Positions 43,459 through 53,040 of a stretch of DNA of 64,000 nt are shown in pieces. Position 1 is the stretch's first letter; the number at the start of each line of letters is the position of its first letter. The notes under the pieces are model-generated. The model had not been told where the DNA came from. It saw only the letters and a program-made list of their open reading frames with translations, and did not search any database. The position numbers were made by a program, and so were the translations under genes. Source of the DNA: an uncultured Oscillospiraceae bacterium (GTDB taxonomy: Bacteria > Bacillota > Clostridia > Oscillospirales > Oscillospiraceae); NCBI GenBank assembly GCA_934565655.1, contig CAKTIE010000005.1, positions 1 to 64,000 on the forward strand, read 5' to 3'.

Positions 43459-43491
43459 ATCGTATGCTCCTTCATCAGAAAATGGGTAGGA

Positions 43492-43525
43492 AAAAAGAGC
43501 AGGCCGCAAGCGGCCTACTCTTTTT
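43492..43525 (-). terminator. Terminator between the importer operon and the deaminase
   Basis: Arms 43492-43507 and 43510-43525 with a single mismatch, A/T-rich at the base. It separates the permease from the downstream amidohydrolase; read-through is possible because no strong promoter was seen for the latter. Confidence 0.75.
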
Positions 43526-43534
43526 ATATCGGGG

Positions 43535-44530
43535 TCAGCGTTCCTCGCGGAAGTAGGAGAGACCGAGGGACGCAGGGGGCTGATCCTCCCGCTTCTTACG
43601 CAGGGAGACAACGATCAGCACCAGCAGGGTGATGACATAGGGCAGCATCTTGTACAGCTCCTTGACAGCCATCTGACCGCCGGGAGTGGGCAGATAGATG
43701 TTGATGATGTACAGGCCGCCGAACAGGATGGAGGCCAGGATGCTGACATTGGGACGCCAGATGGTGAAGATGACCAGCGCGATGGCCAGCCAGCCGCGGT
43801 CACCGAAGGCGTTGTTGGACCACACGCCGTTGGCGTAGTCCATGACGTAGTACAGACCGCCCAGACCTGCGATCATGGAGCCGATGCAGGTGGCCATGTA
43901 CTTGTACTTGGTGACGTTGATACCGGCGGCGTCGGCGGTAGAGGCACTCTCGCCCACGGAACGCAGGTGCAGGCCGGGACGGGTGTGGTTCAGGAAGTAG
44001 GACGAGCCCAGGGCGATGATGATGGCCACATAGGCCAGGAAGCCGTAGGACAGGAACAGCTGGCCGAACCAACCGGAGTTGCCGCCGGGGAGACCGACCT
44101 TGAAGAACAGGCTGGTGTTGGACAGGGCGATGGAGGGAACCTCGCTGCCGGTCAGCTTGATGAGGGAGCCGCCGAAGAAGTTGCCCACGCCCACACCGAA
44201 GGTGGTCATGGCCAGACCGGTGACGTTCTGGTTGGCCCGCAGAGTAACGGTCAGGAAGCAGTACAGCAGGCCCATCAGCAGGGAGCCCAGCAGGGAGCAC
44301 AGGATGGGGGTCATGACGGCCAGGAAGCCGTTCATGGTGCCGCCCTTGGTGGCCTGCTCATAGAAGAACGCGCCGATAACACCGCTGATACCGCCCACAT
44401 ACATGATGCCGGGGATACCAAGGTTCAGGTTGCCGGATTTCTCGGTCAGAATTTCACCGGTGCTGCCGAACAGCAGGGGGATACCCTGCATGACCGCACG
44501 GGGGAAGAAGGATACAAAATCAAAACCCAT
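43535..44530 (-). CDS. Nucleoside ABC transporter permease, second subunit
   Basis: A 331-residue BPD_transp_2-type permease with about nine helices. TEKSGNLNLGIPGIMYVGGI and GLHLRSVGESASTADAAGIN are the hallmark segments of permeases in BmpA-dependent nucleoside importers such as Bacillus NupQ/YufQ. The start is 3 bases from the previous permease stop region. It is the last gene of the four-gene importer. Confidence 0.9.
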   Translation of the reverse strand: MGFDFVSFFPRAVMQGIPLLFGSTGEILTEKSGNLNLGIPGIMYVGGISGVIGAFFYEQATKGGTMNGFLAVMTPILCSLLGSLLMGLLYCFLTVTLRANQNVTGLAMTTFGVGVGNFFGGSLIKLTGSEVPSIALSNTSLFFKVGLPGGNSGWFGQLFLSYGFLAYVAIIIALGSSYFLNHTRPGLHLRSVGESASTADAAGINVTKYKYMATCIGSMIAGLGGLYYVMDYANGVWSNNAFGDRGWLAIALVIFTIWRPNVSILASILFGGLYIINIYLPTPGGQMAVKELYKMLPYVITLLVLIVVSLRKKREDQPPASLGLSYFREER

Positions 44531-44533
44531 CCG

Positions 44534-45622
44534 TCACGCCTCCTTTCTGCTGCTCTTGCGCAGAGTGACCTTATAGGTGATGAAGAACTCGGTAGCAATG
44601 ATGAAGAACAGGATGATACCGGTCAGAATGTCGGCAAAGGAGTGGTTCAGGCTCAGGGCGCTGGCCACCTCGCTGGCGCCGCGATCCATGGTCACCAGCA
44701 GCAGGGAGGCGGCGATCATGATGAAGGGGTTGAACTTGGACATCCAGGACACCATGACGGCGGTGAAGCCGCGGCTGTCCACGATGGTGGTGGTCAAGGT
44801 ATGGTCGATACCGGCGGTCATCATGAAGCCCATCAGGGCGCACAGCGCGCCGGAGAGCACCATGGTGCGGATAATGACGCGATCCACCTTGATACCGGCA
44901 TAGCTGGCAGTCCGCTGGCTTTCGCCCACCACGGCGATCTCATAGCCGTGCTTGCTGTATGTCAGGTAGATGTACATGAAGCCGGTCATAATGGCCACGA
45001 TCAGGATGGGCAGCAGATAGGCGTTGCCGATCTCGGGCAGCCAGCCGGCCCGGGTGGACTGGTTAATGATACCGATCTTACCGGCGCCCTTGGGCACCTC
45101 CCAGATGATGATGAAGAAGGAGGCCAGCTGCATGGCGATGTAGTTCATCATCAGGGTGAACAGCGTCTCGTTGGTGTTCCACTTGGCCTTGAAGAAGGCG
45201 GGCAGGAAGCCCCACAGAGCACCGGCCAGCAGGGCGGCGATCAGGGAAACGATGATCAGTGCCGCGTTGGGCAGCTTATCATCCAGCGTGATCATGCAGG
45301 CGGTGGTGGCCAGACAGCCGATCAGGGTCTGACCCTCGGCACCGATGTTCCAGAAGCGCATCTTGAAGGCGGGGGTGACGGCCAGAGAGATGCCCAGCAG
45401 GACGGCCACGTTACGGGCGGTGACGCCGATACGGCGGGAAGAGCCGAAGGCGCCGTCCAGAATGGTGGCGTATACGCTGATGGGATTCTGACCGGTCAGC
45501 AGTGTGGTGATCAGACCGCAGAACACCAGCGCCAGCAGCAGGATGCCGCCGCGGATGAGCAATGCCTTGCCCAGAGGAAGCGTGTCACGCTTGGAAATAT
45601 GAAAGAGAGATTGTTTACGCAT
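44534..45622 (-). CDS. Nucleoside ABC transporter permease, first subunit
   Basis: A 362-residue BPD_transp_2-type permease with 9-10 helices, NupP/YufP-like. AVTPAFKMRFWNIGAEGQTL is the family's cytoplasmic loop. HGYEIAVVGESQRTASYAGI matches the corresponding loop of its partner. Its start overlaps the end of the ATPase gene by 8 bases. Confidence 0.9.
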   Translation of the reverse strand: MRKQSLFHISKRDTLPLGKALLIRGGILLLALVFCGLITTLLTGQNPISVYATILDGAFGSSRRIGVTARNVAVLLGISLAVTPAFKMRFWNIGAEGQTLIGCLATTACMITLDDKLPNAALIIVSLIAALLAGALWGFLPAFFKAKWNTNETLFTLMMNYIAMQLASFFIIIWEVPKGAGKIGIINQSTRAGWLPEIGNAYLLPILIVAIMTGFMYIYLTYSKHGYEIAVVGESQRTASYAGIKVDRVIIRTMVLSGALCALMGFMMTAGIDHTLTTTIVDSRGFTAVMVSWMSKFNPFIMIAASLLLVTMDRGASEVASALSLNHSFADILTGIILFFIIATEFFITYKVTLRKSSRKEA

Positions 45623-47159
45623 GTTCCGCTGCGCCTCCTCCCACGCGGGTCATCAGAGCACCCACTTCAAGTTTGTTGGTGGTACGAGCGTCCACTACGC
45701 CGGACACCTGTCCGCCGCAGAGCACCACGATCCGGTCGCACAGCTCCAGCAGCACGTCCAGATCCTCACCGACGTAAACGACGGCCACGCCCTTCATCTT
45801 CTGCTCGGTCAGCAGATTATAAATGGTATAGGATGTATTGATGTCCAGACCGCGGACAGCGTAGGCGGTCATCAGCACGGAGGGCTGCTGGGCGATCTCG
45901 CGGCCCACCAGCACCTTCTGCACGTTACCGCCGGACATACGGCGGACGGGGAAGCTGGTGCTGGGCGTGACAACCTCCAGCTCCTGCCAGATGCGCTGTG
46001 CCAGCGCCTCGGGATCCTTGCGGTTCAGGAACGCGCCCTTGCCCTTACGCCAGGAACGCAGCATCATGTTGCCGGTCATGCCCATGGAGCCCACCAGGCC
46101 CATGCCCAGACGATCCTCGGGGACGAAGCTCATGGCGATACCGGCCTTGCGGATGTCCATGGGATCCTTGCCGGCCAGCTCCTGGGGCTTGTCGCTCTCA
46201 GGCGGGAAGAAGGTGACGGAACCGGAGGTGATGGGATACAGACCCGCGATGGACTCCAGCAGCTCGCGCTGGCCGGAGCCTGCCACGCCTGCCACGCCCA
46301 GTACCTCACCGGCGTTGATGGTAAAGCTGACGTCGTCCAGACGCTTGACGCCCAGCTCATCGAATACGGTCAGACCCTCCAGCTTCAGCCGGGGCGTGAC
46401 GTTGATGGGATCGGGACGGTTGATGTTCAGGGTGACGCTGTGGCCCACCATCATATCGGTCAGAGACTGCTGGTCGGCGTCCTTGGTCATCACGTCACCG
46501 ATATACTCGCCCTTGCGGAGCACGGCCACGCGGTCGGACACATCCAGCACCTCGTGCAGCTTATGGGTGATGATGATCAGGGACTTGCCGTCGGCCTTCA
46601 TGTTGCGCATGACGGTGAACAGCTTGTCCGTCTCCTGCGGGGTCAGCACGGCGGTGGGCTCGTCCAGGATCAGGATATCCGCGCCGCGGTACAGTACCTT
46701 CACGATCTCGACAGTCTGCTTCTGGGAAACGGACATGTCGTAGATCTTCATGTCGGGGTCGATGTCAAAGCCGTATCTGTCGCAGATGTCCTGCACCTTT
46801 TTACGGGCGTTGTTCAGATCCAGCTTGCCCTCCAGACCCAGAATGATATTCTCGGTGGCGGTGAACAGATCGACCAGCTTGAAGTGCTGGTGGATCATGC
46901 CGATGCCAAGATCAAATGCATCCTTGGGAGACGCGATGGTGACGGGCTTGTCGTGAATGTAAATTTGTCCCTCGTCAGGGAAATAGATACCGGAGAGCAT
47001 ATTCATCAGAGTGGTCTTGCCGCTGCCGTTTTCACCCAGCAGAGACAGGATCTCACCCTCGCGCAGTTCCATGTTGATGGCGTTATTGGCCACCACGGAA
47101 CCAAAGCGCTTGGTGATATTCTCCATTTTGATCGCGCATTTGTTTTCCAAGGCTGTCAT
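45615..47159 (-). CDS. Nucleoside ABC transporter ATPase (double cassette)
   Basis: A 514-residue fusion of two ABC ATPase domains, as in NupO and sugar importers. Cassette one has Walker A GENGSGKTT, VSQKQ as its signature, and Walker B LILDEPTAVL. Cassette two has GVAGSGQRE as a degenerate Walker A and RMSGGNVQKV as signature, with Walker B partly replaced (VLMTAYAVRGLD). The loss in the second cassette is usual for this family. The ATG at 47159 is the family start. Confidence 0.92.
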   Translation of the reverse strand: MTALENKCAIKMENITKRFGSVVANNAINMELREGEILSLLGENGSGKTTLMNMLSGIYFPDEGQIYIHDKPVTIASPKDAFDLGIGMIHQHFKLVDLFTATENIILGLEGKLDLNNARKKVQDICDRYGFDIDPDMKIYDMSVSQKQTVEIVKVLYRGADILILDEPTAVLTPQETDKLFTVMRNMKADGKSLIIITHKLHEVLDVSDRVAVLRKGEYIGDVMTKDADQQSLTDMMVGHSVTLNINRPDPINVTPRLKLEGLTVFDELGVKRLDDVSFTINAGEVLGVAGVAGSGQRELLESIAGLYPITSGSVTFFPPESDKPQELAGKDPMDIRKAGIAMSFVPEDRLGMGLVGSMGMTGNMMLRSWRKGKGAFLNRKDPEALAQRIWQELEVVTPSTSFPVRRMSGGNVQKVLVGREIAQQPSVLMTAYAVRGLDINTSYTIYNLLTEQKMKGVAVVYVGEDLDVLLELCDRIVVLCGGQVSGVVDARTTNKLEVGALMTRVGGGAAEHA

Positions 47160-47359
47160 CCTTTCTTTCGGCGCAGATGGCTGCAACACCTCGTAGCACG
47201 CCGGGGCTAAATTCCATACACTTTATTCTAGCACAGAAAAATAGTATTGTAAATCAAAATTCGCAAAAAATTTGTCAGGTATACACAAAGAATGTAAGCT
47301 TATACAAGAAAGAAGAAAATCCTTTGTAAGAATCGTCAAACGAGTTGCGGGAAAAGAAA

Positions 47360-47393
47360 AAAGAGGTGAGCTGCTTTCGCAGCCCACCTCTTT
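47360..47393 (-). terminator. Terminator after the BmpA-like gene
   Basis: Arms 47360-47374 and 47379-47393 with minor mismatch. The minus strand continues into T6. It would reduce expression of the transporter genes relative to the binding protein. Confidence 0.75.
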
Positions 47394-47425
47394 GCGGTGC
47401 TGTATGTTGTCCGTTAGGGACGACC

Positions 47426-48721
47426 TTACATAGCAGTGTTCAGCAGGTTGATGCCGTCGATCTGCAGATCGAAGTAAGGAGCGGAACGCTTGGCGGACTC
47501 GGCGAAGTAACCGTTCTCGATGACCTCGGTATCACCGGTGTAAGCCTCGTCGGTGTCGACGTCGGCCAGGTAGGAGGTGATGTGACCATCAGCATCGACC
47601 TTCAGGAAGTCGACCTTGAAGGAGTTCATGGTGTCATCCGCCTTGGTGGTGAAGGTGCTCACATCGAAGACATGGAGCTCGCCGGCTTCCAGCTTGGCCA
47701 TGGCAGCGTCGATCGCTTCCTGAGTGCCAGCGGCAGCAACGTCGGTGTTCAGCTCGGTCAGAACCACGGAGCCGGTGGACAGATCGCCAGTCCAGTCAGC
47801 GGGGATCTCGGTGCCGTCCATGACAGCCTTGATGGCCATCTCATAGTAGGGAGCCCAGTTGATGCGGGAGGAGATGATGTAGGTGTTGGGGCCGGCATCC
47901 TTGGTGGAGCCGTTGTAGGAGACGTTGGGCACACCGGCGTTCTCGCAAGCGGTGGGAGCGCCCAGGGAGTCAGCGTGCTGGCTGATCAGGTTGCAGCCCT
48001 TGTCGATCAGCAGCTGAGCGCCTTCCTTCTCCAGAGCCTCGTCATACCAGCTGCCGGTGAAGGTCACGTCCATGGTGACGGTGGGGCAGACGGAGCGGGC
48101 ACCCAGATAGAAGGAGGTGTAACCGGAAACCACTTCGGCATAGGTGAAAGCGCCGACATAACCGATCTTGGCGTTCTCAGCGGTGACCTTGACGCCGTTG
48201 ATCTCGGTGCCGTTCTCGATCATCTCGTTCAGCTTCATACCGGCAGCGATACCAGCCAGGTAACGGCCTTCATAGATGGAAGCGAAAGCGTTGTGGTAGT
48301 TGGCCAGGCCCTCGGTGTGAGCGCGGGTACCGGTGGAGTGGCAGAACTGGACCTCAGGGAACTCCTGAGCGGCCTGGATCATGTAAGGCTCATGACCGAA
48401 GCTGTCGGCGAAGATGATGTTGCAGCCCTTGTCGACCATGTCAACAGCGGCCTCATAGCACTCCTGGCCCTCGGGAACGTTGGTCTTCAGGATGTAATCA
48501 TCCTCGGTCAGACCCAGGTTGGCGATAGCCTCCTTGGCAGCGTTGATGAAGTTGAGGTCATAGGTGGAGTTTTCATCATGCAGGGTGATGAAACCGACCT
48601 TCACCTTAGCAGCAGTATCATCGGGTTCGTCAGTGTTGTCAGGGGTGTCATTGCCGCCGCCGCAGGCCACCAGGCTCAGAGCCATGACCAGGGCGAGGAT
48701 CAACGCAAGGAACTTCTTCAT
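47426..48721 (-). CDS. BmpA/PnrA-type nucleoside-binding lipoprotein
   Basis: A 431-residue lipoprotein. The signal peptide ends in the lipobox LVAC. An Asp/Thr-rich linker precedes the BMP (PF02608) domain: VGFITLHDENSTYDLNF, IIFADSFGHEPYMIQAA, FASIYEGRYLAGIAAG and IGYVGAFTYAEVVSGY. Such proteins bind purine nucleosides for the ABC importer encoded just downstream. AGGAGG precedes the ATG. High codon bias suggests strong expression. Confidence 0.93.
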   Translation of the reverse strand: MKKFLALILALVMALSLVACGGGNDTPDNTDEPDDTAAKVKVGFITLHDENSTYDLNFINAAKEAIANLGLTEDDYILKTNVPEGQECYEAAVDMVDKGCNIIFADSFGHEPYMIQAAQEFPEVQFCHSTGTRAHTEGLANYHNAFASIYEGRYLAGIAAGMKLNEMIENGTEINGVKVTAENAKIGYVGAFTYAEVVSGYTSFYLGARSVCPTVTMDVTFTGSWYDEALEKEGAQLLIDKGCNLISQHADSLGAPTACENAGVPNVSYNGSTKDAGPNTYIISSRINWAPYYEMAIKAVMDGTEIPADWTGDLSTGSVVLTELNTDVAAAGTQEAIDAAMAKLEAGELHVFDVSTFTTKADDTMNSFKVDFLKVDADGHITSYLADVDTDEAYTGDTEVIENGYFAESAKRSAPYFDLQIDGINLLNTAM

Positions 48722-48843
48722 TCTTGTTTTCCTCCTTAAAATATATGACGTGCGGCTGAAGGTGGGAATAAAATTTGCCGCTCGCCTGAATAACGGATGG
48801 TAGATCCGACATTCACAGTAGTGCATCAAAATGTTACAAAAGT

Positions 48844-48872
48844 ATTATAAAGGAAAATTTCACAGATTTCAA
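48844..48872 (-). promoter_or_regulatory. Promoter of the nucleoside importer operon
   Basis: On the minus strand TTGAAA (48867-48872), 17 bases, TATAAT (48844-48849). The roughly 115-base leader holds a small hairpin (GAAT..CGGAT/ATCCG..ATTC near 48797-48815), but no purine riboswitch was recognised. Confidence 0.75.
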
Positions 48873-48969
48873 CTAAAATTCTGCGTTCCTTATAGATTTT
48901 TGATGATGCTGCTATTAGAAATGCGAATGAGAAAATTGCTGGGATAAGTGAAAACGGTTCCGGTAGGGG

Positions 48970-49908
48970 TCACTGATGCACCCGAGTACCAGTTTTTCCT
49001 TCAATTCCGTCTTTGGCCTTCTCCAGCAGCGTGATCAGAGCGGTGCGGCCGGGCTTGGACTCGGCAAACTTCACGGCAGCCTCCACCTTGGGCAGCATGG
49101 AGCCCTTGGCGAACTGGCCCTGGGCAATGTACTCCCTGGCCTCGGCGGGGGTCAGCTCGTCCAGACCCTTCTGGTTGGGCTTGTTGAAGTTGATGGCCAC
49201 CTTCTCCACGGCGGTGAGGATGATCAGCATATCGGCGTCCAGCTGCTCGGCCAGCAGCTCAGAGGCGAAGTCCTTATCAATAACGGCAGCTGCGCCCTTC
49301 AGGTGGTTGCGCTCGGTACGGTAGACGGGGATGCCGCCGCCGCCGCAGCAGATGACGATGTTGCCGCTGTCGCTCAGCGCGCGGATGGCGCCCAACTCCA
49401 CGATCTGCTGGGGCTTGGGGGAGGCCACATAGCGGCGCCAGCCGCGGCCCGCGTCCTCTTTGAACAGGAAGCCGGTCTTGGCGGCCATGACCTTGGCCTC
49501 TTCCTCGGACAGAAACTTGCCGATGGGCTTGCTGGGATCGTTGAAGGCGGGATCCTTGGGGTCCACCTCTACCTGGGTGACCATGGTGACCACGGGCTCG
49601 TCGATGCCGCGGTTCATCATCTCCTCATGCAGGGCGTTCTGCAGGTCATAGCCGATGTAGGCCTGGCTCATGGCGCCGCACACGGACAGGGGGGTGCTGT
49701 CCTGACCGGGATCCTCGTGCATCAGGGCCAGCATGGCGTTGTTGATGATGCCCACCTGAGGGCCGTTGCCGTGGGCGACGATGACCTGATGACCTTCGGC
49801 GATCAGATCCACGATGGCACGGGCGGTGATCTGTACGGCGTCGGCCTGCTCGTGCAGGGTGCTGCCCAGAGCGTTGCCGCCCAGAGCGATAACGATTTTC
49901 TTTGCCAT
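48970..49908 (-). CDS. arcC: Carbamate kinase
   Basis: A 312-residue amino-acid-kinase-family enzyme that makes ATP and carbamate from carbamoyl phosphate and ADP (EC 2.7.2.2). VIALGGNALG, VAHGNGPQVGII, DAGRGWRRYVASPKP, CCGGGGIPVY and GSMLPKVEAA are the standard ArcC/YqeA motifs. It follows YgeW across a terminator and would harvest the carbamoyl phosphate made from carbamoylated purine fragments. Confidence 0.95.
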   Translation of the reverse strand: MAKKIVIALGGNALGSTLHEQADAVQITARAIVDLIAEGHQVIVAHGNGPQVGIINNAMLALMHEDPGQDSTPLSVCGAMSQAYIGYDLQNALHEEMMNRGIDEPVVTMVTQVEVDPKDPAFNDPSKPIGKFLSEEEAKVMAAKTGFLFKEDAGRGWRRYVASPKPQQIVELGAIRALSDSGNIVICCGGGGIPVYRTERNHLKGAAAVIDKDFASELLAEQLDADMLIILTAVEKVAINFNKPNQKGLDELTPAEAREYIAQGQFAKGSMLPKVEAAVKFAESKPGRTALITLLEKAKDGIEGKTGTRVHQ

Positions 49909-49955
49909 AATGGGTAATTCTCCTTCTATTTCCTTTGTGTTTTACGGTAAAAAAA

Positions 49956-49982
49956 GACAGCGGCGGCGCTGCCGCCGCTGTC
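49956..49982 (-). terminator. Terminator after ygeW
   Basis: A perfect 12-bp G/C-rich stem (49956-49967 with 49971-49982) followed on the minus strand by T7. Confidence 0.92.
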
Positions 49983-50004
49983 GCGGGTCATATTCGCGTT
50001 TTAA

Positions 50005-51198
50005 TTAGAAGATCTTGCGGGTATCCTTGGTCTCGTCCAGCTCCATCAGGGCCTTGACGGGATCCTTCACCTGGGCCAGGAAGATCATGGCGGCGATGAT
50101 GTAGGGCTTGTAGGAGGCCTGCTTGTACAGAGGCACGATGTAGCGGTCAAATACGGAGTTGTCCACTTCGCCCTCGGCGCAGCTCAGACCGGTGATGTCG
50201 GCGGGCAGGCAGTGCAGATACAGGGCCTTGCCGTCCTTGGTCAGCTTCATCATCTCTTCGGTGCAGGCCCAATCCTTGTGCTGGGCGTTCTGGGCCAGCA
50301 GGCGCTTCTCCAGGGCGTCGATGCCGTCCTTATCGCCGGCGGCGTACAGCTTGGTGCGCTCTTCCATGGCGGCATAGGAAGCCCAGCTCTTGGGATACAC
50401 GATATCGGCATCCTTGAAGGCCTCGGCCATGGAGTTGGTCTTGTGGAACTTGGAGCCGTACTTCTCGCAGTTCTTGCGGGCGACTTCCTCCACCTCGGGC
50501 ATCACGTCGTAGCCTTCGGGATGGGCCAGGGTCACGTCCATGCCGAAGCGGGTGAACAGACCGATGACGCCCTGAGGCACGGACAGGGGCTTGCCGTAGC
50601 TGGGAGAATAGGCCCAGGTCATGGCGACCTTCTTGCCCTTCAGGTTCTCCACGCCGCCGAAGTAGTGGATGACATGCAGCATGTCGGCCATGCACTGGGT
50701 GGGATGATCCACGTCGCACTGCAGGTTCACCAGAGTGGGCTGCTGCTCCAGGATACCGTCACGATAGCCTTCCTTCACGGCGTCCATGAAGGTCTTCTGA
50801 TACTTGTGGCCCTCGCCGATGAACATATCATCGCGGATACCGATCACGTCGGCCATGAAGGACACCATGTTGGCCGTCTCGCGGACGGTCTCGCCGTGGG
50901 CGATCTGGGACTTCTTCTCGTCCAGATCCTGCACCTCCAGGCCCAGCAGGTTGCAGGCGGAGGCGAAGGAGAAGCGGGTACGGGTGGAGTTGTCGCGGAA
51001 GATGGAAATGCCCAGGCCGGAATCGAACACGCGGGTGCTCTTGTTGCGCTCACGCAGGTCGCGCAGGGCGTCGGCTACGGTAAATACGGCGTCGATCTCA
51101 TCATCGGTCTTGTCCCAAGTCCAATAGAAATCGTTCTTGTACATGTTGTTGATATTCAGCGTGGACAGATGGCGTGCCAGCTCAACAGTCTTGCTCAT
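50005..51198 (-). CDS. ygeW: Knotted carbamoyltransferase YgeW
   Basis: A 397-residue transcarbamoylase-fold enzyme, the same length as Escherichia coli YgeW. DNSTRTRFSF is the carbamoyl-phosphate-binding STRT loop. HPTQCMADMLHVIHYFGG is the HPTQ motif and LHCLPADITG the C-terminal substrate loop. In anaerobic purine degradation it is thought to transfer carbamoyl from a ureido intermediate to phosphate. It is downstream of ygeY in one transcript. Confidence 0.93.
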   Translation of the reverse strand: MSKTVELARHLSTLNINNMYKNDFYWTWDKTDDEIDAVFTVADALRDLRERNKSTRVFDSGLGISIFRDNSTRTRFSFASACNLLGLEVQDLDEKKSQIAHGETVRETANMVSFMADVIGIRDDMFIGEGHKYQKTFMDAVKEGYRDGILEQQPTLVNLQCDVDHPTQCMADMLHVIHYFGGVENLKGKKVAMTWAYSPSYGKPLSVPQGVIGLFTRFGMDVTLAHPEGYDVMPEVEEVARKNCEKYGSKFHKTNSMAEAFKDADIVYPKSWASYAAMEERTKLYAAGDKDGIDALEKRLLAQNAQHKDWACTEEMMKLTKDGKALYLHCLPADITGLSCAEGEVDNSVFDRYIVPLYKQASYKPYIIAAMIFLAQVKDPVKALMELDETKDTRKIF

Positions 51199-51386
51199 TT
51201 TCGTTCTTTCTCCTTATTATATATTTGCTTCGCAGAATTTTCCGCCGCGCACGGCGGAAAACAAAATCAAATCCGTCCCGGAGGACGACATGTGCGTCCG
51301 CAGGGACACTCTGCATCCCGCGCCGCGGTGAGCGGGGCGGGATGAGAGCCTTTTTCAATGATGTGCTGCGCACATCATTGAAGGTG
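51199..51386 (-). other. Structured spacer between ygeY and ygeW
   Basis: It holds four stem-loops: 51238-51261 (perfect 10 bp), 51275-51307 (13 bp, two mismatches), 51315-51343 (7 bp ends) and 51354-51382 (perfect 13 bp). None has a T-run after it on the minus strand, so simple termination is not indicated. Confidence 0.6.
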
Positions 51387-52784
51387 TTACTTGATGTCGT
51401 TGCCGGTCAGCTCCTGACGGAAGCTGGTGGCGGAGCCGTCCTTGTTCTCGGGATGATACAGGCCGGGAACAGCGGCGTACAGCGCGGCGCAGGTCACCAG
51501 ATCCTGCTTGAAGGTCACCTCGTTGGGAGCGTGAGCCTGAGACTCGGCACCGGGGCCGAAGCCAACGCAGGGGATGCCGTAGCGGCCCTGGATGGACACG
51601 CCGTTGGTGGAGAAGGTCCACTTGTCGGTCAGAGGACGGCCTTCACGCTTGGAGGCGGCCAGCTCGGTGGGCATCAGGCGCTTGTCGCCCCACAGGTTGT
51701 GGTGGGCGTCCACCAGAGCCTGGACGTGAGGAGCGGTCTCCTTGTTGATCCAGGTGGGGAAGAAGCACTCGGTCTCGTAGACGTGGCCGGTCCATGCGGG
51801 ACGGTCATACATGTACATGGAGACCTTCACATCGTCGGCGTACTTCTTGCAGGCGGGCAGATCCTCGATCTCCTTCAGGCAGGAGAGGTAGGTCTCACCG
51901 GCGGTCATACGGCGGTCGATGGAGATGGAGCAGCTGTCGGCCACAGCGCAGCGGGAGGGGGAGGTATAGAAGATCTGGCTGGTGGTGCAGGTGCCGCGGC
52001 CCAGGAAACGGGCGTCCTCGTAATGATCGGGGTTGAACTTGGGATCCAGCATCTTCACCAGACCGTTGATCTCGGTGGACCCGTCAGCGGGGTTCTCATT
52101 CAGGTCGCGGACGTTCAGGATGACCTCGGCCATCTTGTGGATGGCGTTGTCGCCGCGCTCGGGAGCGGAGCCGTGGCAGGAGACGCCGTGCATATCCACG
52201 CGGATCTCCATGCGGCCGCGGTGACCGCGGTAGATGCCGCCGTCGGTGGGCTCGGTGGAGATGACGAACTCGATCTTCTCACGGGCGTCCTCGGGGCCGT
52301 TGAAGTACTCGTTGACGATGGACTGCCAGCACATACCGTCGCAGTCCTCCTCCTGCACAGAGCCGACCACCATCATCTTGTAGCCCTTGGGCAGCAGATC
52401 CAGATCCTTCATGATCTTCACGCCGTAAGCGGCGGCAGCCATGCCGCCCTCCTGGTCAGAACCGCCGCGGCCGTAGATGATGTCCTCGGTCTCGTAGCCC
52501 TTGTAGGGGTCGGCTTCCCAGTTGTTGATGTTGCCGATGCCCACGGTGTCGATGTGGCTGTCGATGGCGATGATCTTGTCGCCCTCGCCCATCCAGCCGA
52601 TCACGTTGCCCAGCTTGTCGAACTCCACCTTGTCATAGCCCAGGGACTTCAGCTCCTCGGCGATGCGCTTGACGACGCCCTCTTCCTCGCAGGACTCGGA
52701 AGGGATGGCGATCATGTCGCGCAGGAACTTGACCATAGCGGGCTTATAACCCTCGGCAGCTTTTCTGATGGCCTCAAAATCCAT
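51387..52784 (-). CDS. ygeY: YgeY-family M20 peptidase/hydrolase
   Basis: A 465-residue M20 metallohydrolase. [12 protein letters not shown] is the first metal-binding block. [18 protein letters not shown] carries the bridging Asp, [11 protein letters not shown] the catalytic EE pair, and ISTEPTD the next ligand. The protein matches the 'YgeY family selenium metabolism-linked hydrolase' type and would split a diaminopropionate-like intermediate in purine breakdown. The ATG at 52784 follows GGAGG. It is divergent from the PAS/HTH regulator. Confidence 0.93.
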   Translation of the reverse strand: MDFEAIRKAAEGYKPAMVKFLRDMIAIPSESCEEEGVVKRIAEELKSLGYDKVEFDKLGNVIGWMGEGDKIIAIDSHIDTVGIGNINNWEADPYKGYETEDIIYGRGGSDQEGGMAAAAYGVKIMKDLDLLPKGYKMMVVGSVQEEDCDGMCWQSIVNEYFNGPEDAREKIEFVISTEPTDGGIYRGHRGRMEIRVDMHGVSCHGSAPERGDNAIHKMAEVILNVRDLNENPADGSTEINGLVKMLDPKFNPDHYEDARFLGRGTCTTSQIFYTSPSRCAVADSCSISIDRRMTAGETYLSCLKEIEDLPACKKYADDVKVSMYMYDRPAWTGHVYETECFFPTWINKETAPHVQALVDAHHNLWGDKRLMPTELAASKREGRPLTDKWTFSTNGVSIQGRYGIPCVGFGPGAESQAHAPNEVTFKQDLVTCAALYAAVPGLYHPENKDGSATSFRQELTGNDIK

Positions 52785-52851
52785 AATGTACCTCCAACAA
52801 AAGATATGATTATACATCGTTTTTCCATATGAGACTTTTTTCCTATTTCCT

Positions 52852-52879
52852 ATAATAGCACATAGCGGACGGATGTCAA
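52852..52879 (-). promoter_or_regulatory. Promoter of ygeY-ygeW
   Basis: On the minus strand TTGACA (52874-52879), 16 bases, TATTAT (52852-52857). A 17-base spacing to ATTATA is equally possible. Confidence 0.7.
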
Positions 52880-52919
52880 ACAAAAAATCTTTTTTCCTAA
52901 AAATTTTTTTGGAAAAACG

Positions 52920-52947
52920 TTGATTTCTTGTTAAAGTGTGATATGAT
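52920..52947 (+). promoter_or_regulatory. Promoter of the regulator/PLP-enzyme operon
   Basis: TTGATT (52920-52925), 16 bases, TATGAT (52942-52947). It lies about 40 bases from the divergent ygeY promoter. Confidence 0.6.
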
Positions 52948-53040
52948 AGGAGTGGAAAGTGATTGGGAGTATGGTCAAGAGGAACGATATTCTCCGGAAC
53001 GGAACCAAAATTTCATATTTGATAAGGAGAGTTGATCGTT

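Noticed and set aside
43967..45841. A 624-residue plus-strand open frame opposite the permeases
   Set aside because: It is a mirror of real minus-strand ABC permease genes, rich in Gly/Asp/His/Gln, with no recognisable domain.
48722..48843. Possible purine riboswitch before the BmpA-type gene
   Set aside because: The leader has only one small hairpin. The conserved purine aptamer junction sequences are absent.
51354..51382. Terminator at the end of ygeY
   Set aside because: On the transcribed strand the stem is followed by A5, not T. It is better described as a stem-loop of unknown role.
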